A stretch of DNA of 64,000 nt from Paramecium sonneborni. Its lineage: Eukaryota > Ciliophora > Oligohymenophorea > Peniculida > Parameciidae. Both the position numbers and the translations under genes were made by a program. This document shows, piece after piece, positions 1 to 13,600 of the stretch (the first letter of the stretch is position 1; every line of letters starts with the position of its first letter). The stretch spans positions 252,221-316,220 of the forward strand of contig CAJJDN010000010.1 of assembly GCA_905182985.1 (NCBI GenBank), given 5' to 3'. Under the pieces are notes generated by a model, which saw only the letters and a list, made by a program, of their open reading frames with translations, was not told the origin of the DNA and searched no databases.

Positions 1-246
1 GGACACATTGATGGAGTTACCACTCTTGCTCTTGCTAATGGCCTTTTATATTCCGGATCATATGATCATCTAATCAGATCTTGGGATCTATAAGAAATGT
101 ATTAAAGAATTAGGGAAAGAGCCATCATGGAAAAGGAGGATTTAAATGTAACTAATACTTTTTTATATCTTTAGAGTAGAAGATATGATGTTTATTTAAA
201 GAGTTTACCTAAAAAGAAAAAAGCACCACCCAAAAAAAAAAAATGA
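1..246 (+). CDS. WD40-repeat protein, C-terminal end (5' truncated by window)
   Basis: The frame is open from base 1 and ends in TGA at 244-246. The first residues contain a WD40 blade: a GH dipeptide near the start and the closing SYDHLIRSWDL with its WD pair. A basic tail ending PKKKKAPPKKKK follows. A probable 27-nt intron lies at 148-174 (GTA...TAG); it is a multiple of three with no TGA, so reading through it would also stay open. The N-terminal blades lie outside the window. WD40 propellers are protein-interaction scaffolds, and a single blade cannot identify the subfamily. Confidence 0.8.
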
Positions 247-1377
247 TTTCGTGTTTATTTTAATTCTTAAATTATTTATAAGTTTTTTTATTTTTATTAT
301 AACTCAGTTCTTTTCTAATTATTTAGTAAGCCACTTCATATTAATATTAAATTTATTAAAGTTCGAAAACTAAAGTGATGAGATTATTACTAGATGGTTT
401 ATGATCATCAATGATTAATATTTTAAATAACTGAAATAATTTTAATTATATATATATTAATTATTTTATTTTATATTATCCAATATTTTAAATTTCATTT
501 CAAAATTTTATTTTTAATATTTTTTATTATTTTACATCACTCATATTTTATATTTACTTTTATATAGCTCAATTTTTAATAATACTTCTTTTTCAAGAAA
601 ATTCAAATAGTATGTATTTTAAATTAATTTATCTTAATTGCCAAAACCTATTTGAGAAAATATTTCAAAAATTATAATCAAGTCCCATATTTCATAATAT
701 TCAAATTTCAAAAAATTCATCCATTAAAATTATTATAATTTTAAAAGATTCTGTTTAATTCTATAGAGACTCCCTTAAAAGTCTTAGTTATGTAAATTAG
801 ATCAATAACCTTTATACCCATTCTCAGAGACATTCAATCTCTTGATTTATTTTTTCCAAAGGATTTATTTCTCATGTATATATATTAAAATATTTGTATG
901 TTTTTGATAAACTATTCTGATGCAAATGATTGAAAAATTAAGAAGAGACAAGATAAAACTTAAATCGATTACTTTTATAAAAAATTTTTATACATAAATT
1001 TAAAATACAAAAATTTTAGAAAAAGTGCATATTTGTAATAGGATATGAAAAATAAAGTTTTTTTCAACTTTTAAACTAAATTACTTTATTTTTAATAATA
1101 ATCTCATAAATATGCCTTAATAATTTACCTTTTTCTGAAAAAAAATGGTTTAATTTTTTATAAATAACTATATATTTAAAGACTCCAATTATATGTATAA
1201 AATGAAAGGATTTAAAAAAAAAATAATTTTAAGAATATTTTCCTATCAAAGCAATAGACTATTAAAAATAGTAGATTTAGATTGTTAATTCTAGAATTCT
1301 AACCATTTCTTTAATAGAGAATTTCATAATTAAAATATATGATAAAATTTGCAATTCATTATTTTATTATATTAATA
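247..1377. other. Non-coding AT-rich stretch, 1.1 kb
   Basis: No frame on either strand shows both a credible start and coding-like composition. A few TGA-free runs exist, for example a minus-strand run around 1080-1330, but they are rich in Phe, Ile, Lys and Tyr and poor in Asp, Glu and Gly. They are short enough to be chance in DNA with a single stop codon. The stretch is long for this gene-dense window and may include decayed sequence. Confidence 0.5.
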
Positions 1378-1626
1378 ATGGGGTGCCATATTTAGAAACA
1401 CTAATACACAAAGGATGACATCATAATTTCATCTCCACCTCCTACAGTTCCATCTACTCATGAAATCATATTGATTCCTTATGCTCTTGATGAATAACAT
1501 CCAGCATCAAGAATGCCAGTTCAAATTTGTTGGAATAGCGAAGGTTAAAGAACAAAAGAATAATCATCAGAAATATCTAACTCTCTTTCACCTAATATTA
1601 ATTTCAAAAAAAGATAAGAAGAATGA
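1378..1626 (+). CDS. Small protein with N-terminal MGC (possible lipid anchor), 82 aa
   Basis: An intronless 83-codon frame runs from ATG 1378 to TGA 1624-1626. The protein starts MGCHIQKHQYTKDD and continues with a Pro/Ser/Thr-rich segment (SSPPPTVPSTHE) and a polar, Gln/Ser-rich C-terminus. Gly2-Cys3 after the initiator Met is the arrangement seen in N-myristoylated and S-palmitoylated proteins, which would place it at a membrane. The composition looks coding, unlike the flanking DNA, but I recognise no family. The lipid-anchor idea rests only on the first three residues. Confidence 0.55.
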
Positions 1627-1763
1627 TCTCAATAATATTTATATTAATAGATATAAAATATATTTAACTTTAAGGACTAAATTAAATTTATTAATCTTTG
1701 AAATTGATTAAGATAAGATAAGATTTATTCAACATTTACATATTTTTATAAAATATATTACTT

Positions 1764-3156
1764 TCATTCTTTTTATTTTTTACTTTTCTAACCGAATTTA
1801 GTAATTAAGAAGAAAGCATATGTTGCATATAATAAAATTTATGGTATATACCTAATGTTGCTATAGAATTTTAGAATTGGGTCTACACTCAACAATAAAA
1901 ATGTAATTCCAAAAACGTTAAAGATAGTATTGGCTAAATACCATCTAAGGAATTTAGCTAAAGGGTTAGTTTCAAATATTTTCAAATGATTAGTATTACA
2001 AGATACTCTAAATATAGCTTTATTAACATTATTTAAAATAGCCCATTAAAAGAATGAAAAGTAATAACCAATATAAAAGCCATGCCATAAGGACGATACA
2101 ACATATGTCATTTGATAAGCAATGTTTTATTTAGATGGACTTTTCTTCATTTCTTCTTCAGTATATATGCGAGTGTATACATATCTTCTTAACCAAGTTT
2201 AAATAGAAATGTTCCACTTTTCTACTTTATCTTTCATATTGTATGTTAAATCCCAGTCTACATCAACAGCTTTAATTTTTTAAAATTATCCATTCCCTTA
2301 ATATGTGATACCACATGATGCCATACTCATTTCTCCCATTTACCAACCTCCAAAATATTTAGTTCTTTAAATTGCTACCATAATATTAAACCATAGAGTT
2401 TGATATAAAATGTTGTATGTTCCAAATTCATCAGTGGTGACAAAATGTAAAGGGAAGTATTTTTCAGTAAATAAAAAAATACCCATACAAATTAAGGCAT
2501 TTTTTAGTAATCTTAAAGTTTCTTTAATTGTTGATGGAATATTTTTGTATTCATTTTCTTCATTAATAAATGTATTAAAGTCGTAATAGTCAAAACATGG
2601 TCCCAATATACTACCAGCAAAAAAGAAAATAAATGAAAAATATTCAAAGAATGAAGGTAATTTAGATATCTTTCTAATTTCCTATTCTTTACTTAATTAT
2701 GTTTTTAAACCATCACTAACACAAAATGCAAAAGCAGTCCATTTTGGAGTATCCATCATCAAAATTGTAGTCACATCCATTTTCCATCCTCCATAATCAG
2801 TATATTATCTATATATATGATGAGCAGCCACAAAAATCATTGATTCTATAAATACAGGCCAAGGGCTTTTCTTTCCTAAAACCTTCACCATAATATAAAC
2901 TACAATTGTCTATAACAACACATTAATGATTTAACATCTATATAAATAGTAAGTAATGAACACACCAAATACTGACCCAAAAATCAATCTAGCTTACCTT
3001 CCTAAATCATCTATTCAATTAATTACCTCTAATGGATAATTTGAAAAAGAATCCAAATAATGTGCATAGTATTAATGCTATGAACATTCTTAATTAATCA
3101 TCTGGGATACCTGTTTTAGAACTCAACTCAATTACTTTTGTATCAATTAAATCCAT
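1764..3156 (-). CDS. MBOAT-family lysophospholipid acyltransferase
   Basis: The 455-aa multi-pass membrane protein has one 25-nt intron (3002-3026). The MBOAT signature is clear: a GPCFDYYDF segment near the middle, matching the GP.FDY motif of lysophospholipid acyltransferases. Then comes a KYFGGWQMGE/GITYQGNG region, and further on LWHGFYIGYY with the conserved catalytic His. These enzymes transfer acyl groups from acyl-CoA to lysophospholipids in the ER (Lands cycle). The length suits the LPLAT branch (LPCAT3/LPEAT/ALE1 type); head-group specificity cannot be read. The start is the first ATG after the upstream gap, only 16 bp from the ATG of the divergent neighbour. The protein ends in a lysine-rich tail (EKSKKQKE-like), resembling an ER-retention tail. 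Confidence 0.9.
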
Positions 3157-3172
3157 AATTAATTTAAATTAA

Positions 3173-6100
3173 ATGTCTTCAGATATTTAAGTTGATTTAC
3201 TTAAGAGAAGACAATAACATGAAGCTTTTTTCAAATGTTTTAAAGATCATTTGCTAGAATTACAATTTCCTTCAGATGAAGAGTGTAAATATGCAATTTA
3301 ATTGTAGTGAAAGCAGCAAAAGAAGGAGGAGGACAATTAGGTAGCAAACTCATGAAGTTAGCTTAAAATAGAGATTTACATCATACTGAAATGTCAGATA
3401 CTTATGGGCTTGAAAATGATTAGAATAGAGATCGCTATAAAAAAAAGAATTATTTAAATCTCTTTTAAGTAGAAAGAGGACCTTGTAGAATATGTTCTAA
3501 CAAAGAAGTTAAATGTCCTTTTTATAGAGCTTGCTTTAATATTGAGACTTTTAGAGGAATAGAGCTTTTTTCTTGTTTGAATTGTGGATGTCCCATGAAT
3601 AGTCATGTCATTTTATAATCTGATTATAATTTTTCAAACAGTATTTGCTCATAAGTGAATCGTAGATACATTAATGAATCTCATTTGTAATTCAAAGCCT
3701 GTATCTCTATCTTTTTTGTAGATATCAATACTGCAAAAGACTTTAAAATTGATATCGAAGGTTTTATCACATCATTGAATGAAGCAGGTTTTAATGCTCT
3801 TTCATTTTATGAAATGGATATTTCTACTCTCTAAAAAATATGGCTAGAAAAATCGCTCTATAGCAAAAAATCACATATTAAAGTACAAGAGTTTCAATAA
3901 TATTATCACTTCTTTGGAACATTCTTAGAAATGATTTCTAAATTTGGAGTCAATGATAAATTTGCTTTATAAGATTGCTTATAAAATCCAGATGATATTA
4001 GAATTTTGGAATTTTATCTCAATAGATTAGAAAAAGTTAATTAAAAATTAGGTTTAGCGTATTAAAGGAATAAAGTAGCATTTATTTTTCTAATCTCTGG
4101 TAATTAGTAATAGTTATAAATTGATTTTAAAAAGTTTTTATTTGCTGCTAAGTCGTAATTATCTTATTTGCATACTGACTATTAGAAATACTTATATGAG
4201 GAAATAAAATATTCTGATAAATCTTATCAACCTTCAGATAGAATCAAAACAAGCTCAACTTAAGATTTATTTTATACTTAATAATAGCAATAGAAGTTTT
4301 AGGAATTTCAATAAAAATTTTAACAAAGGTCTTAAGATATGGTTTATTTTTATTCATCTTAAACTAAGAATAAAGCAATTAGAGATAGTTTGTTATTTTT
4401 TCCATAATTTTTTAAATTGAATGTTGTCTCATTCCTTTTGACTTAGTAATTAGATGAAATCCATAATGATAGACGAAAAATGAATGATACATTTATGGAT
4501 ATGTTAGATTTTAATAATATTAGTATATTTAAATAAGACTTTGGTTAAGTTTTATAAAGAACTTTGAATGAAGCTTTCAGATTTATACCAAATTAAGAGA
4601 GATTTTTGAAAAGTATACAATTTGATGGAAGTGGTGTAAATGTTAAAATAGGATATAAAATTGGTACTTAATAATTAAATATTATGTCATAAAATTTACC
4701 GAATTATTATAAAATATCTTAAACAACATAAAATCAAACACTATGTGATAGATTATGTCCTGAGATATTTTATAATTAAAGAATATTGATTATTTATAGG
4801 CCTATAGTAATTAAAAGCAATTTATCGAGTTTATTAAACAATGTTTGGAAATTAAACGATTTCATTGAAATAGATTCAGATTATATTAGATTATCATAAT
4901 AAGAAGCTAGAATGCTTGCATAAATCGAAAAGATTCATCCATAAAATCTGAATAATTATTTAACAATGATGACTGAAGGTTATTCTTAAGTAGTATTATA
5001 TGCAAGACCAGGAGCATATTAAGGAGCTAAAATTATATCAGATGGGAGTAGAACTGGTTTAAAAGTTAGATAATCAAAAAAATTATAAGAATTGTAAATT
5101 TAACATTCAGCAAAAACAGGATAATTTGTAGAAAAATTACCAATGAATTTTCATAATTTCTTCGAGTAATTTACTTCATAAAATATATTTTAATCTATAA
5201 AAGATCTTTTTAATTTAGAAGAATTAGTTTTATAAGAGAATACAACTAAAATTAATAAGAATATATTTGTAAATGAAGATGATCATGTATTTTTAGTACC
5301 AAATTAAGCTGATTAAACTGGTATTTCTTAATAATTAAAATTATAATTAATTAAAGATTTACCTAAAGAAAGTATAATAATAAAATTTAATAAATATAGA
5401 TTACAATTATTATATTTTTACAAGTAATGACGAAATAGTTACTGAATAATTGACCTCTTTATTTATTCCAGAATGTACTCAAATTGGTATTTAAGTATTA
5501 TAATAATACTAGAACACATTTATTTGATTATTAAACCAGTAGTGATATAGAATAGTAAAGAGAATATAGTTGATGATATAAAGCAACTAATTTCAAGAAT
5601 GAAATTTTCTATTTTTGATTGTAAATAAGTTAGTTTGTAGGATGAGGAATTAACTAAATTAATAAGTTTGATAAGTCCTTATAAATTAATTAAATAAGAT
5701 CTATAGAATCACATAACAGAATATAAATAAGCTCCATTATATATGTTAAGTTTGATGAAATAAGCAGGAATGAAAGAAATGAAAAACTTTTTAACTGGAT
5801 TTAATTTTTAAGTTCCTAATTATACAAAACCATAACTTATTCATGAAATAAAACCATATCTAATTCCTTGTTTAAATTATGAAATAATAAGATTTATTTC
5901 TGCATAATTTAATAATGGATTTTATAAATTTGATGCTTAGACTTTTGAATAAGATAGTATGAATGAATAATTATTATATTTATTGAAATATATGTTAGCA
6001 TATAGTGTTGGAGTAAATATGGATAGTGATTGTGAAAAGTTAGTATAAGAATCAACAAAAAGACATACTAATTTTAAAGTATCTAGTATTTCTCATGGAG

Positions 6101-8379
6101 ATTTTGAAATAAGAATTAGATCATTTCATGATTAAACTAAATATACTAAAAATTATGAATTATAGTAGGATTATGAATTATAATCATGGTATTATATGAA
6201 GATAAATTCATTATTTCCACAAAGAGCTCCTGTTGTATATTAATACAGAATATTATTCCCTGAAAGAATAGAATGTGGAGAGATTGATTAAGTTTTTGAT
6301 TGTTAAGAATATCCAGGAAGAAACTTTTTATTAGAAATATATAGATAAGTTTTTGACTTTGGATATAGTGTATTTGAAGCACTTAAAAATGAAAAATTAA
6401 AACATGTTGAAGAAAAACATAATAAAACATAAAAAGAAATATTAAAAAAAGAAGTTAAATCATTTGAAGATTAAATGGCTAGAGTTAGTCAATATATGGA
6501 TAGAAGATCTAAAATGATTGCTTATTTTTGGGGTATTAAATTAGCCAAGTTTACAAAGGAATTAGAATTAATTAATAGTGATGATGAATTTCCTAATGGA
6601 TTTGGTGATATTCTTAGAAAAGAAAATGGTTATGAATGTAAATATAAAATTAAAACACCTGAATATGAACATATTAGTTATGTTTATAAAAAACACTATA
6701 AATAAGTATTTGAAAACATTAATACTTACATTTCAGAAAAATTAGAAAGCGATGCTAATTTTCATGATGAATTAAATTAAATGTAATCATCAAACTTTGA
6801 ATTTGGTTAATCTTAATTATTTTCTTAAATTGATTAAAAAAAAGAAATTAGTAAAACTAATGTTGAAAGAAGATTAAATAGATTCTTTAATTCTATTTTA
6901 CCTAATGATTAATGTTGTGAATTATTAAAAGCAAATATGAATGAATTTAAAATAATACCAAATAATTTATAATTATATCAAATTAGAATACAAAATGAAA
7001 GAGAATAAATTAAAACTTAATAATTTGACAATCAAACTACATTTTTTGATTGGAATCATGAAGCTAATGAATAGAAACGAAAAAAAGAAGATGGTGAATA
7101 ATAATTAGTTACTCCTTATTGTAATTATGTATTATCACACTGTTTACCTATAGTACGTTCCTAATATGAATTAGCTGCAAATGTTTTATATTTATTGCTT
7201 GTTGAACTTAGATAATTAAAATTTTATGATAAATTTATAGATTTACAAATTTTATAAGAAGATATTTAATTCAAGTTGAGTAAATCAAAAAAAACTGAAT
7301 TTTCAAGTAGAACAGATAAAATTAAAATTTAATTATCTGAAATGTCTAAAACAGATTATTTTGATTGGTTTAAAAGTAACTTTTAAATTGTTAAATAAGA
7401 AACAATTGAATAAATCATTAAAGGATTTAAAGATTCTTATTTTATTAATGAGAATATGGTCTAATAAATGTAATAAATATATAAAGAATAATAATATAAT
7501 AAGAAAAAATAAATGCCAGATTTATTATTCATGTTTCTTTATATGAAATGTTTAGATGAAATGGATAAATATATTAATCTACATAGATAAGTTAAAGAAA
7601 GAATGGCTGCTTTGAGTAAAAAATCATTGAAAATGGAATAATATTTTAATTAAACAGATGGTCCTATAGATGCTTAAAAATAAGATAATAATACTATGAG
7701 ATATTCAGAAATTGAACATTTAAAAAATGAATAAAGATAATATGAATTTTATATTAAAACCATATTAGTATACATAGCAAGTGATGAATTCTAAAAAGAA
7801 TTTTATTTTGACAGTGAATAAGCAGAATTAAAATCAAATTAAGTTAAAATAAAAGAATTAAAATTTAATTTAGAATATTATAGTCATTATATGTAAAATA
7901 ACTTAACTCATTATGATAATGAAGAAAGAGAAGCTGAAATTTAGGATCAAATAGCAAAATATTTTGGATTCAAATAAGATAATAATTAATAAAAAGAATT
8001 TATTGAATCTAAAAGATATTTCTAACCATTAGAATAAGGGAATAATAAAAATGAATGGGGTAAATTAGATTAAGAAACAATTGATGAAAGAATGTAAGAA
8101 TTAGAGAAAAAAAGAAGAGATGAATTAATTTTAAAAATATAACAGAATGACACTAAAATTCCTTATTTAAAAGATTACATCAAAGATGATATTCAATCTA
8201 AATGGGTTGAAGGAATGGCAGCTTAATAAGGCAAATTTGTAGATGCCAGACCTGATAATTAAAAAACAGGAATTTATGTGGATACTGTAAAAACAGTTGA
8301 GAAGAAATTAGATGATAAAATAGATTAAGTCATTAAGAAGTTTATGTAGGATAAGATGAATAATTTTAATAAGAAATGA
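3173..8379 (+). CDS. Large protein (1709 aa) with Cys cluster and degenerate NDK-like segments
   Basis: Three introns (3285-3307, 5372-5399, 5487-5512) give a continuous frame of 1710 codons to TGA 8377-8379. Without the second and third introns the gene would look frameshifted near 5420. Near the N-terminus is a Cys-rich patch (CRICSNKEVKCPF ... CLNCGCPMNSH) that may bind zinc. Three later segments resemble nucleoside diphosphate kinase folds: ISIFFVDINTAKDF...LNEAGFNALSF, ILIIYRPIVIK...MMTEGYSQVVLYA, and YLIIKPVVI...ISRMKFSIFDCKQVSL. I see no NDK active-site histidine motif, so they look non-catalytic. The C-terminal half is charged and partly coiled coil. Multi-NDK proteins are often axonemal, but that is inference; I do not recognise a named orthologue. 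Confidence 0.8.
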
Positions 8380-8958
8380 ATTATTTATTAATATTATTAT
8401 TATTATTATATAACTAAATAATTATTAATAAAATTGTATTATTTATAAATGGAAAAAATCGATATATTAGAGATAAAAATAATAACAAATTTAATGATTT
8501 TATTTAATTTGTATAAAGGATAAGATCATTAAGAATTTAATTAGGATATAATGGGGAGAGTTTTCAAAAAGTAAGTAAATTATATAGTTCATGGTAATTA
8601 ATTTGGTAGAATTCTGGGAAAAGGTTAATTTTAAATATTTATGTTGGATTATTTCAATATAATTAATAGCATTTGGAAGGTGTTTCTTATGAATTTCAAT
8701 TGTGAAAAAGAATCTGCAGAAAGAATTATTATTTTAGATTGAAATGTAAAAGTAAAAAACAATTTTAAGTTTTGTTAAACATATATTTATGATTTTAACT
8801 TTGATTATTTTAGTATGAATTCAACCCTTTATAGATTAATATAGAATATATTAGTATATCATTTAAGTTTAACAAAAATAAGAATAAATATATAATATGA
8901 TTCAATTTTAAAATTTATAATAAAATCAAATCTGTAAATATTGTTTATGTAAAATAAA
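8380..8958. other. Gap between convergent genes; one 97-codon open run
   Basis: The gap mostly lacks coding character. A TGA-free run from ATG 8449 to TGA 8740-8742 on the plus strand would encode 97 residues (starts MEKIDILEIK, contains GRILGKGQF). With only one stop codon, runs of this size arise by chance, and no family match is visible. It could be a gene fragment; I do not promote it to a gene. Confidence 0.4.
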
Positions 8959-10614
8959 TCATTTTTTTGAAGTTTATAACAACATGTTTGCAAATTCATC
9001 ATATTAAATGATCCCATCCCCATTTTTATCACATTAAGATATAATTTGTCCCCAAGCAGTATTATCAATATCTACACCACACATAATATCTTGTAATTCT
9101 TACCTAGTAATTTAACCATTACCATCCTATTTATAATTAAATTAACTCATATACCTTATCAAACATTTTAAATGCTTGATCTATTTTAGTCTTTGATAGT
9201 ATCGTATTTTATTTAGATGAAGCAACCAAAAATTCAGTGTAACTTATTTTTCCTGAATTATTTTGATCAATTTAAGTAAAAATTTCTTCAACTAAATGCT
9301 TAGCTTTTAATTCATCATTAAAAACTTGAGTATAAGCTAATTAAATAATTAATAATAATTACCTTATACTAATTCTTCTTTAGAAAGTTATCCATCTTTA
9401 TTTTTATCCATACTTTAAAATGTTTAATTTAGTTGATCTTTTTCTTCATTAGTCATCATTTCTCCAGCTATCAATTACATAATAGCTGCTCTCATATTAC
9501 TTTCATTCTAAAGTTTAATAGTATAATATTTTATACATGAAACTTTCCTAAATCATTCATAACTTCTAAACTTATCTTATCTTCTTTGGCTTTTTCTTTA
9601 ATCCAAGGATCATTTAAAATTTCATTTGCTGCAGGTCTTTTTTTAGGATCTAATTAAAGCATTGATTTAATTAGTGTTTAAGCTTCAAAAGATAAACTTT
9701 AAAATTCTTTAGAATTGAAATTATATTTTCCTGATTTGATATTATTGAATAATTGTTATAAACTTTAGACTTTAACATCAAAAGGAAATTTTCCAGTAAG
9801 AATTTAATATAAAATAACACCACATGACCAGATATCACATTTTTCAGTATAATTTTTATCAATAACTTCAGGTGCAATATAGAGTGGCTATTTAATAAAT
9901 AATAAAGTAATACGGTTCCAATAACTTAAGTTTAGGATTCTCCACTTAATTATTTTTTAGCAGTACCAAAATCAATAACTTTAATAGGTGCCTTAGGATC
10001 TGGTGATGCTAACATAATATTTGATGGTTTCATATCTCTACATAACATAAATTTAAATAATACCTATGAATAATATTTTATGCATGACAATAAGATAAAG
10101 CTGATAATACTTATTTCATGTATTCAGCTGCTGTTCTCTCATTAAATGTTGATAATTTGGTCAATTTATCAAGCAATTCTCCTCCATTTAAAAATTCGGT
10201 AACCAAATAGTAATTTTAACTATCCTGATACAATTCAAATAATTTGACAATGTTATTATGATCCATATCTTTAAGTAAGGCCACTTCACTAAACATTGCA
10301 TCTTCTTATTCTTTTAGTATTTTTTTCTTTTATATTTATTTCATAGCTCTTTACTAACCAGTTTTCTTATGTTAGACAAGTCTCACTTATCCATATGAAC
10401 CTAACTGATAATTTAATGTTAATACCTTCACCTAATATTTTATTTATGATATAAGTATCAGTTATATCACCTTGTTTTAGATTAACAAAAATATTAGGTC
10501 CAACTTCGAATTTATTCGTAGCCAATTCTTACAATTAAGATCAATATATTTACATTTTTATTCTTTAGACATCTAAGGTTATTTATCTCCTGATTTACCA
10601 CCACATGCTCCCAT
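8959..10614 (-). CDS. Calcium-dependent protein kinase (CDPK), 489 aa
   Basis: Seven introns (10528-10553, 10401-10425, 10038-10063, 9888-9913, 9508-9536, 9337-9362, 9127-9154) join into 490 codons. The protein starts MGACGGKSG, with Gly2 and Cys4 suited to myristoylation and palmitoylation. The kinase domain has LGEGSYGQVRL (ATP loop, restored across an intron), the AMKQ lysine, HRDMKPSN with catalytic Asp, DFGTA and the APE-type motif APEVI. A junction segment leads to four EF-hands: DKNKDGQLSKEE, DQNNSGKISYTE, DGNGQITRQE and DKNGDGIIQYDE, all with good Ca-binding loops. This is the classical CDPK layout of ciliates, plants and apicomplexans: calcium binding to the EF-hands releases the kinase. 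It is divergent from the next gene, 85 bp between start codons. Confidence 0.96.
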
Positions 10615-10699
10615 TATTAAATAAATTTATTGATAACAAATCTAATAAAATTTAAAGTGTCTTATTTAAGATGTTATTTAATACTAATTTCATATTATT

Positions 10700-13600
10700 A
10701 TGTAAAAAAAATATTTACCTGAAATTCAATAGTCTCAATCAGCCCATCATTTTGAAACTAAAATTAAATCTAAAATACAATCCCCAAGATCTTCGATCGA
10801 ATGGGATTAATTAATTAATACTTCCATACCGAATTCAATCAAATAATAATTAAATCCTAAAGGTTAAACAGTTATCAATTTATCTAAATTGGGACCTTGC
10901 TCTGATATATCATATCTTAGATCTACTAAAAGAAACTTTGCTAAACTTGGAACTAGCATTTATAAGGATCCTGAAATCTAATAAACTGTATATTGTATTG
11001 CTTAATAAATTAGATATATGATAGGAATATGTAATCATTTTATAGCACTCTTTATCGTAAAACTAATAATCGAATTCCTTTTAATACTAATTTGGAAAAA
11101 GAAAGATTTCAAGGTCATTTATTAGATTTTACAGAACTCTTTCAAGATAATAATAGAGCAACAAATCTATAAAAATATTTTGGGGAAATTTTAAAATTAG
11201 AAATGTAATAATCAATTCAAGAAAAAGAAATGATTCCACCAAATAGATAATAAGCAATTGATTTGAGAGATTGGTTATTTATGATGATTGCATATACAAA
11301 ATAAGAAAGTTCAAATATGAATACTAGAGAATTGGCAGAAAGAATATAACTTATTTATGCTTCTTGTCTTAAAGAATTAATAAAGTATATAATAATAATT
11401 AAATAGATAAGTGAGTATTGAATGCACAGAAAGAGGAGATCTATTTCAAACTATTTGGGATTTTTATATTGAATTAATTGGACAAATTATTAAATGTTAT
11501 TCAGAATAATAGAGAGAATCAGAATAATCATATTTAGAATAAATGTAAAGAATATAAAATTTTCATGATTCTCAAATGGAATTAGCAAAAATAAGATATT
11601 AAGATTATTAAAATTAAATACTTAAAATTAAAAATGAAACTTCTGACTCTATTGATGAATTAAATATGACCAAAGCTAAATTACTATTATTGACATCAGA
11701 TATGAGATAATTAATAGAAACTAATGAAATATAAAAAAATGAAATTGATTCTTTACTTTTATAGATTATGCTTTTAAAAACTTAAGACAATAATGAAAAT
11801 AAAAAGTTTGAAGATTAAAAAATTGATGTACAATTAGCCAAAGGAAAAAGTATTGTCTCTCATTTGTTAAATTTTAAAACCACTACTGCTGAATACAAAT
11901 TCAATAAAAATAAAGTTAAAAATACTAATTTTGAAAAATTTGAATAGTTAAGAGAATAAGAACAAAAACTCAAAATAGACTTAATAGATTAATAAATTTT
12001 AGAACCTGATATTGAATATATAGATTAAGAGATATAAGTTTAATTAGATCTAAAATCAAAAGAAGTTTAAACAGATTTAGATTCACATTAATTAAATGAT
12101 TAGTTTTAATAATTAGAACAATTATAAACTTAAATTTTATAATTATAGTAATAAGAATAAAATAAAGATTAATAAATTATTAATCAATAAATTGCATTAT
12201 AGTAATAAAATTATCAATCGATATAAGAGCAATTAATTTTAGAATAAAGATTAAAAGAAGCTATTTCACTTATTCAAGAATCAGAATTGGACTGTAAAGA
12301 ATCTATTTGTGAAACAATTAATTTATCAATTTAACAATCACAATAACTTTCATAAAAATTAATTAGATTAGAAAAAGAAGAAACCTAATAAAAGATTGAT
12401 TTAATGGAAAAAGAAGATACAAACTAAGAATTAGAATCTAAACTAACTTTAGCAGTTTAAGATTTTATCGAAATAATTAAAAAAAAGAAATATTAAATTA
12501 AAAAATTGATGAAATAAAAAAGTAATTTATAAGATACATTAAAACAAATATCTACAACTTATAATATAGAAATTAATTAACCAGAAATTTTGGAAGATGA
12601 AAAAGAGTCATCTTAATTTAAAAGTATTGATTAATTATCAGATATGAATAAGGAATTTGAATAAAGTAAACATGAATAATAAGAAGAAGAATATATTGAT
12701 GAATAAGATGAATTAGATTATTAATTAACAGAAAGAAGTAGAGTCAAAAATTAAGAAGATGGATCAAAAGCTAAGTAATAGCTTAAAAAAATTATATAAG
12801 TTAATGAAAAAAATGAATCATAATATTTATAATCAGAAGATGAAAAATAATTTAATTAACTTGAAGAAAATTTTGAAAGAAATTTTTCTGAACAAGCAAT
12901 AAATTCAGAACGAACAAAAAATTCATCAAGTTTTAATTAATTTGCAGAAAATNTTGATGTACAATTAGCCAAAGGAAAAAGTATTGTCTCTCATTTGTTA
13001 AATTTTAAAACCACTACTGCTGAATACAAATTCAATAAAAATAAAGTTAAAAATACTAATTTTGAAAAATTTGAATAGTTAAGAGAATAAGAACAAAAAC
13101 TCAAAATAGACTTAATAGATTAATAAATTTTAGAACCTGATATTGAATATATAGATTAAGAGATATAAGTTTAATTAGATCTAAAATCAAAAGAAGTTTA
13201 AACAGATTTAGATTCACATTAATTAAATGATTAGTTTTAATAATTAGAACAATTATAAACTTAAATTTTATAATTATAGTAATAAGAATAAAATAAAGAT
13301 TAATAAATTATTAATCAATAAATTGCATTATAGTAATAAAATTATCAATCGATATAAGAGCAATTAATTTTAGAATAAAGATTAAAAGAAGCTATTTCAC
13401 TTATTCAAGAATCAGAATTGGACTGTAAAGAATCTATTTGTGAAACAATTAATTTATCAATTTAACAATCACAATAACTTTCATAAAAATTAATTAGATT
13501 AGAAAAAGAAGAAACCTAATAAAAGATTGATTTAATGGAAAAAGAAGATACAAACTAAGAATTAGAATCTAAACTAACTTTAGCAGTTTAAGATTTTATC

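Noticed and set aside
5372..5525. Apparent pair of compensating frameshifts in the NDK-like gene
   Set aside because: Two canonical introns (5372-5399 and 5487-5512) explain both frame changes exactly and leave a continuous frame.
8449..8742. 97-codon plus-strand frame with a kinase-loop-like GRILGKGQF
   Set aside because: No further kinase motifs, no supporting neighbours, and a length within chance for a one-stop code.
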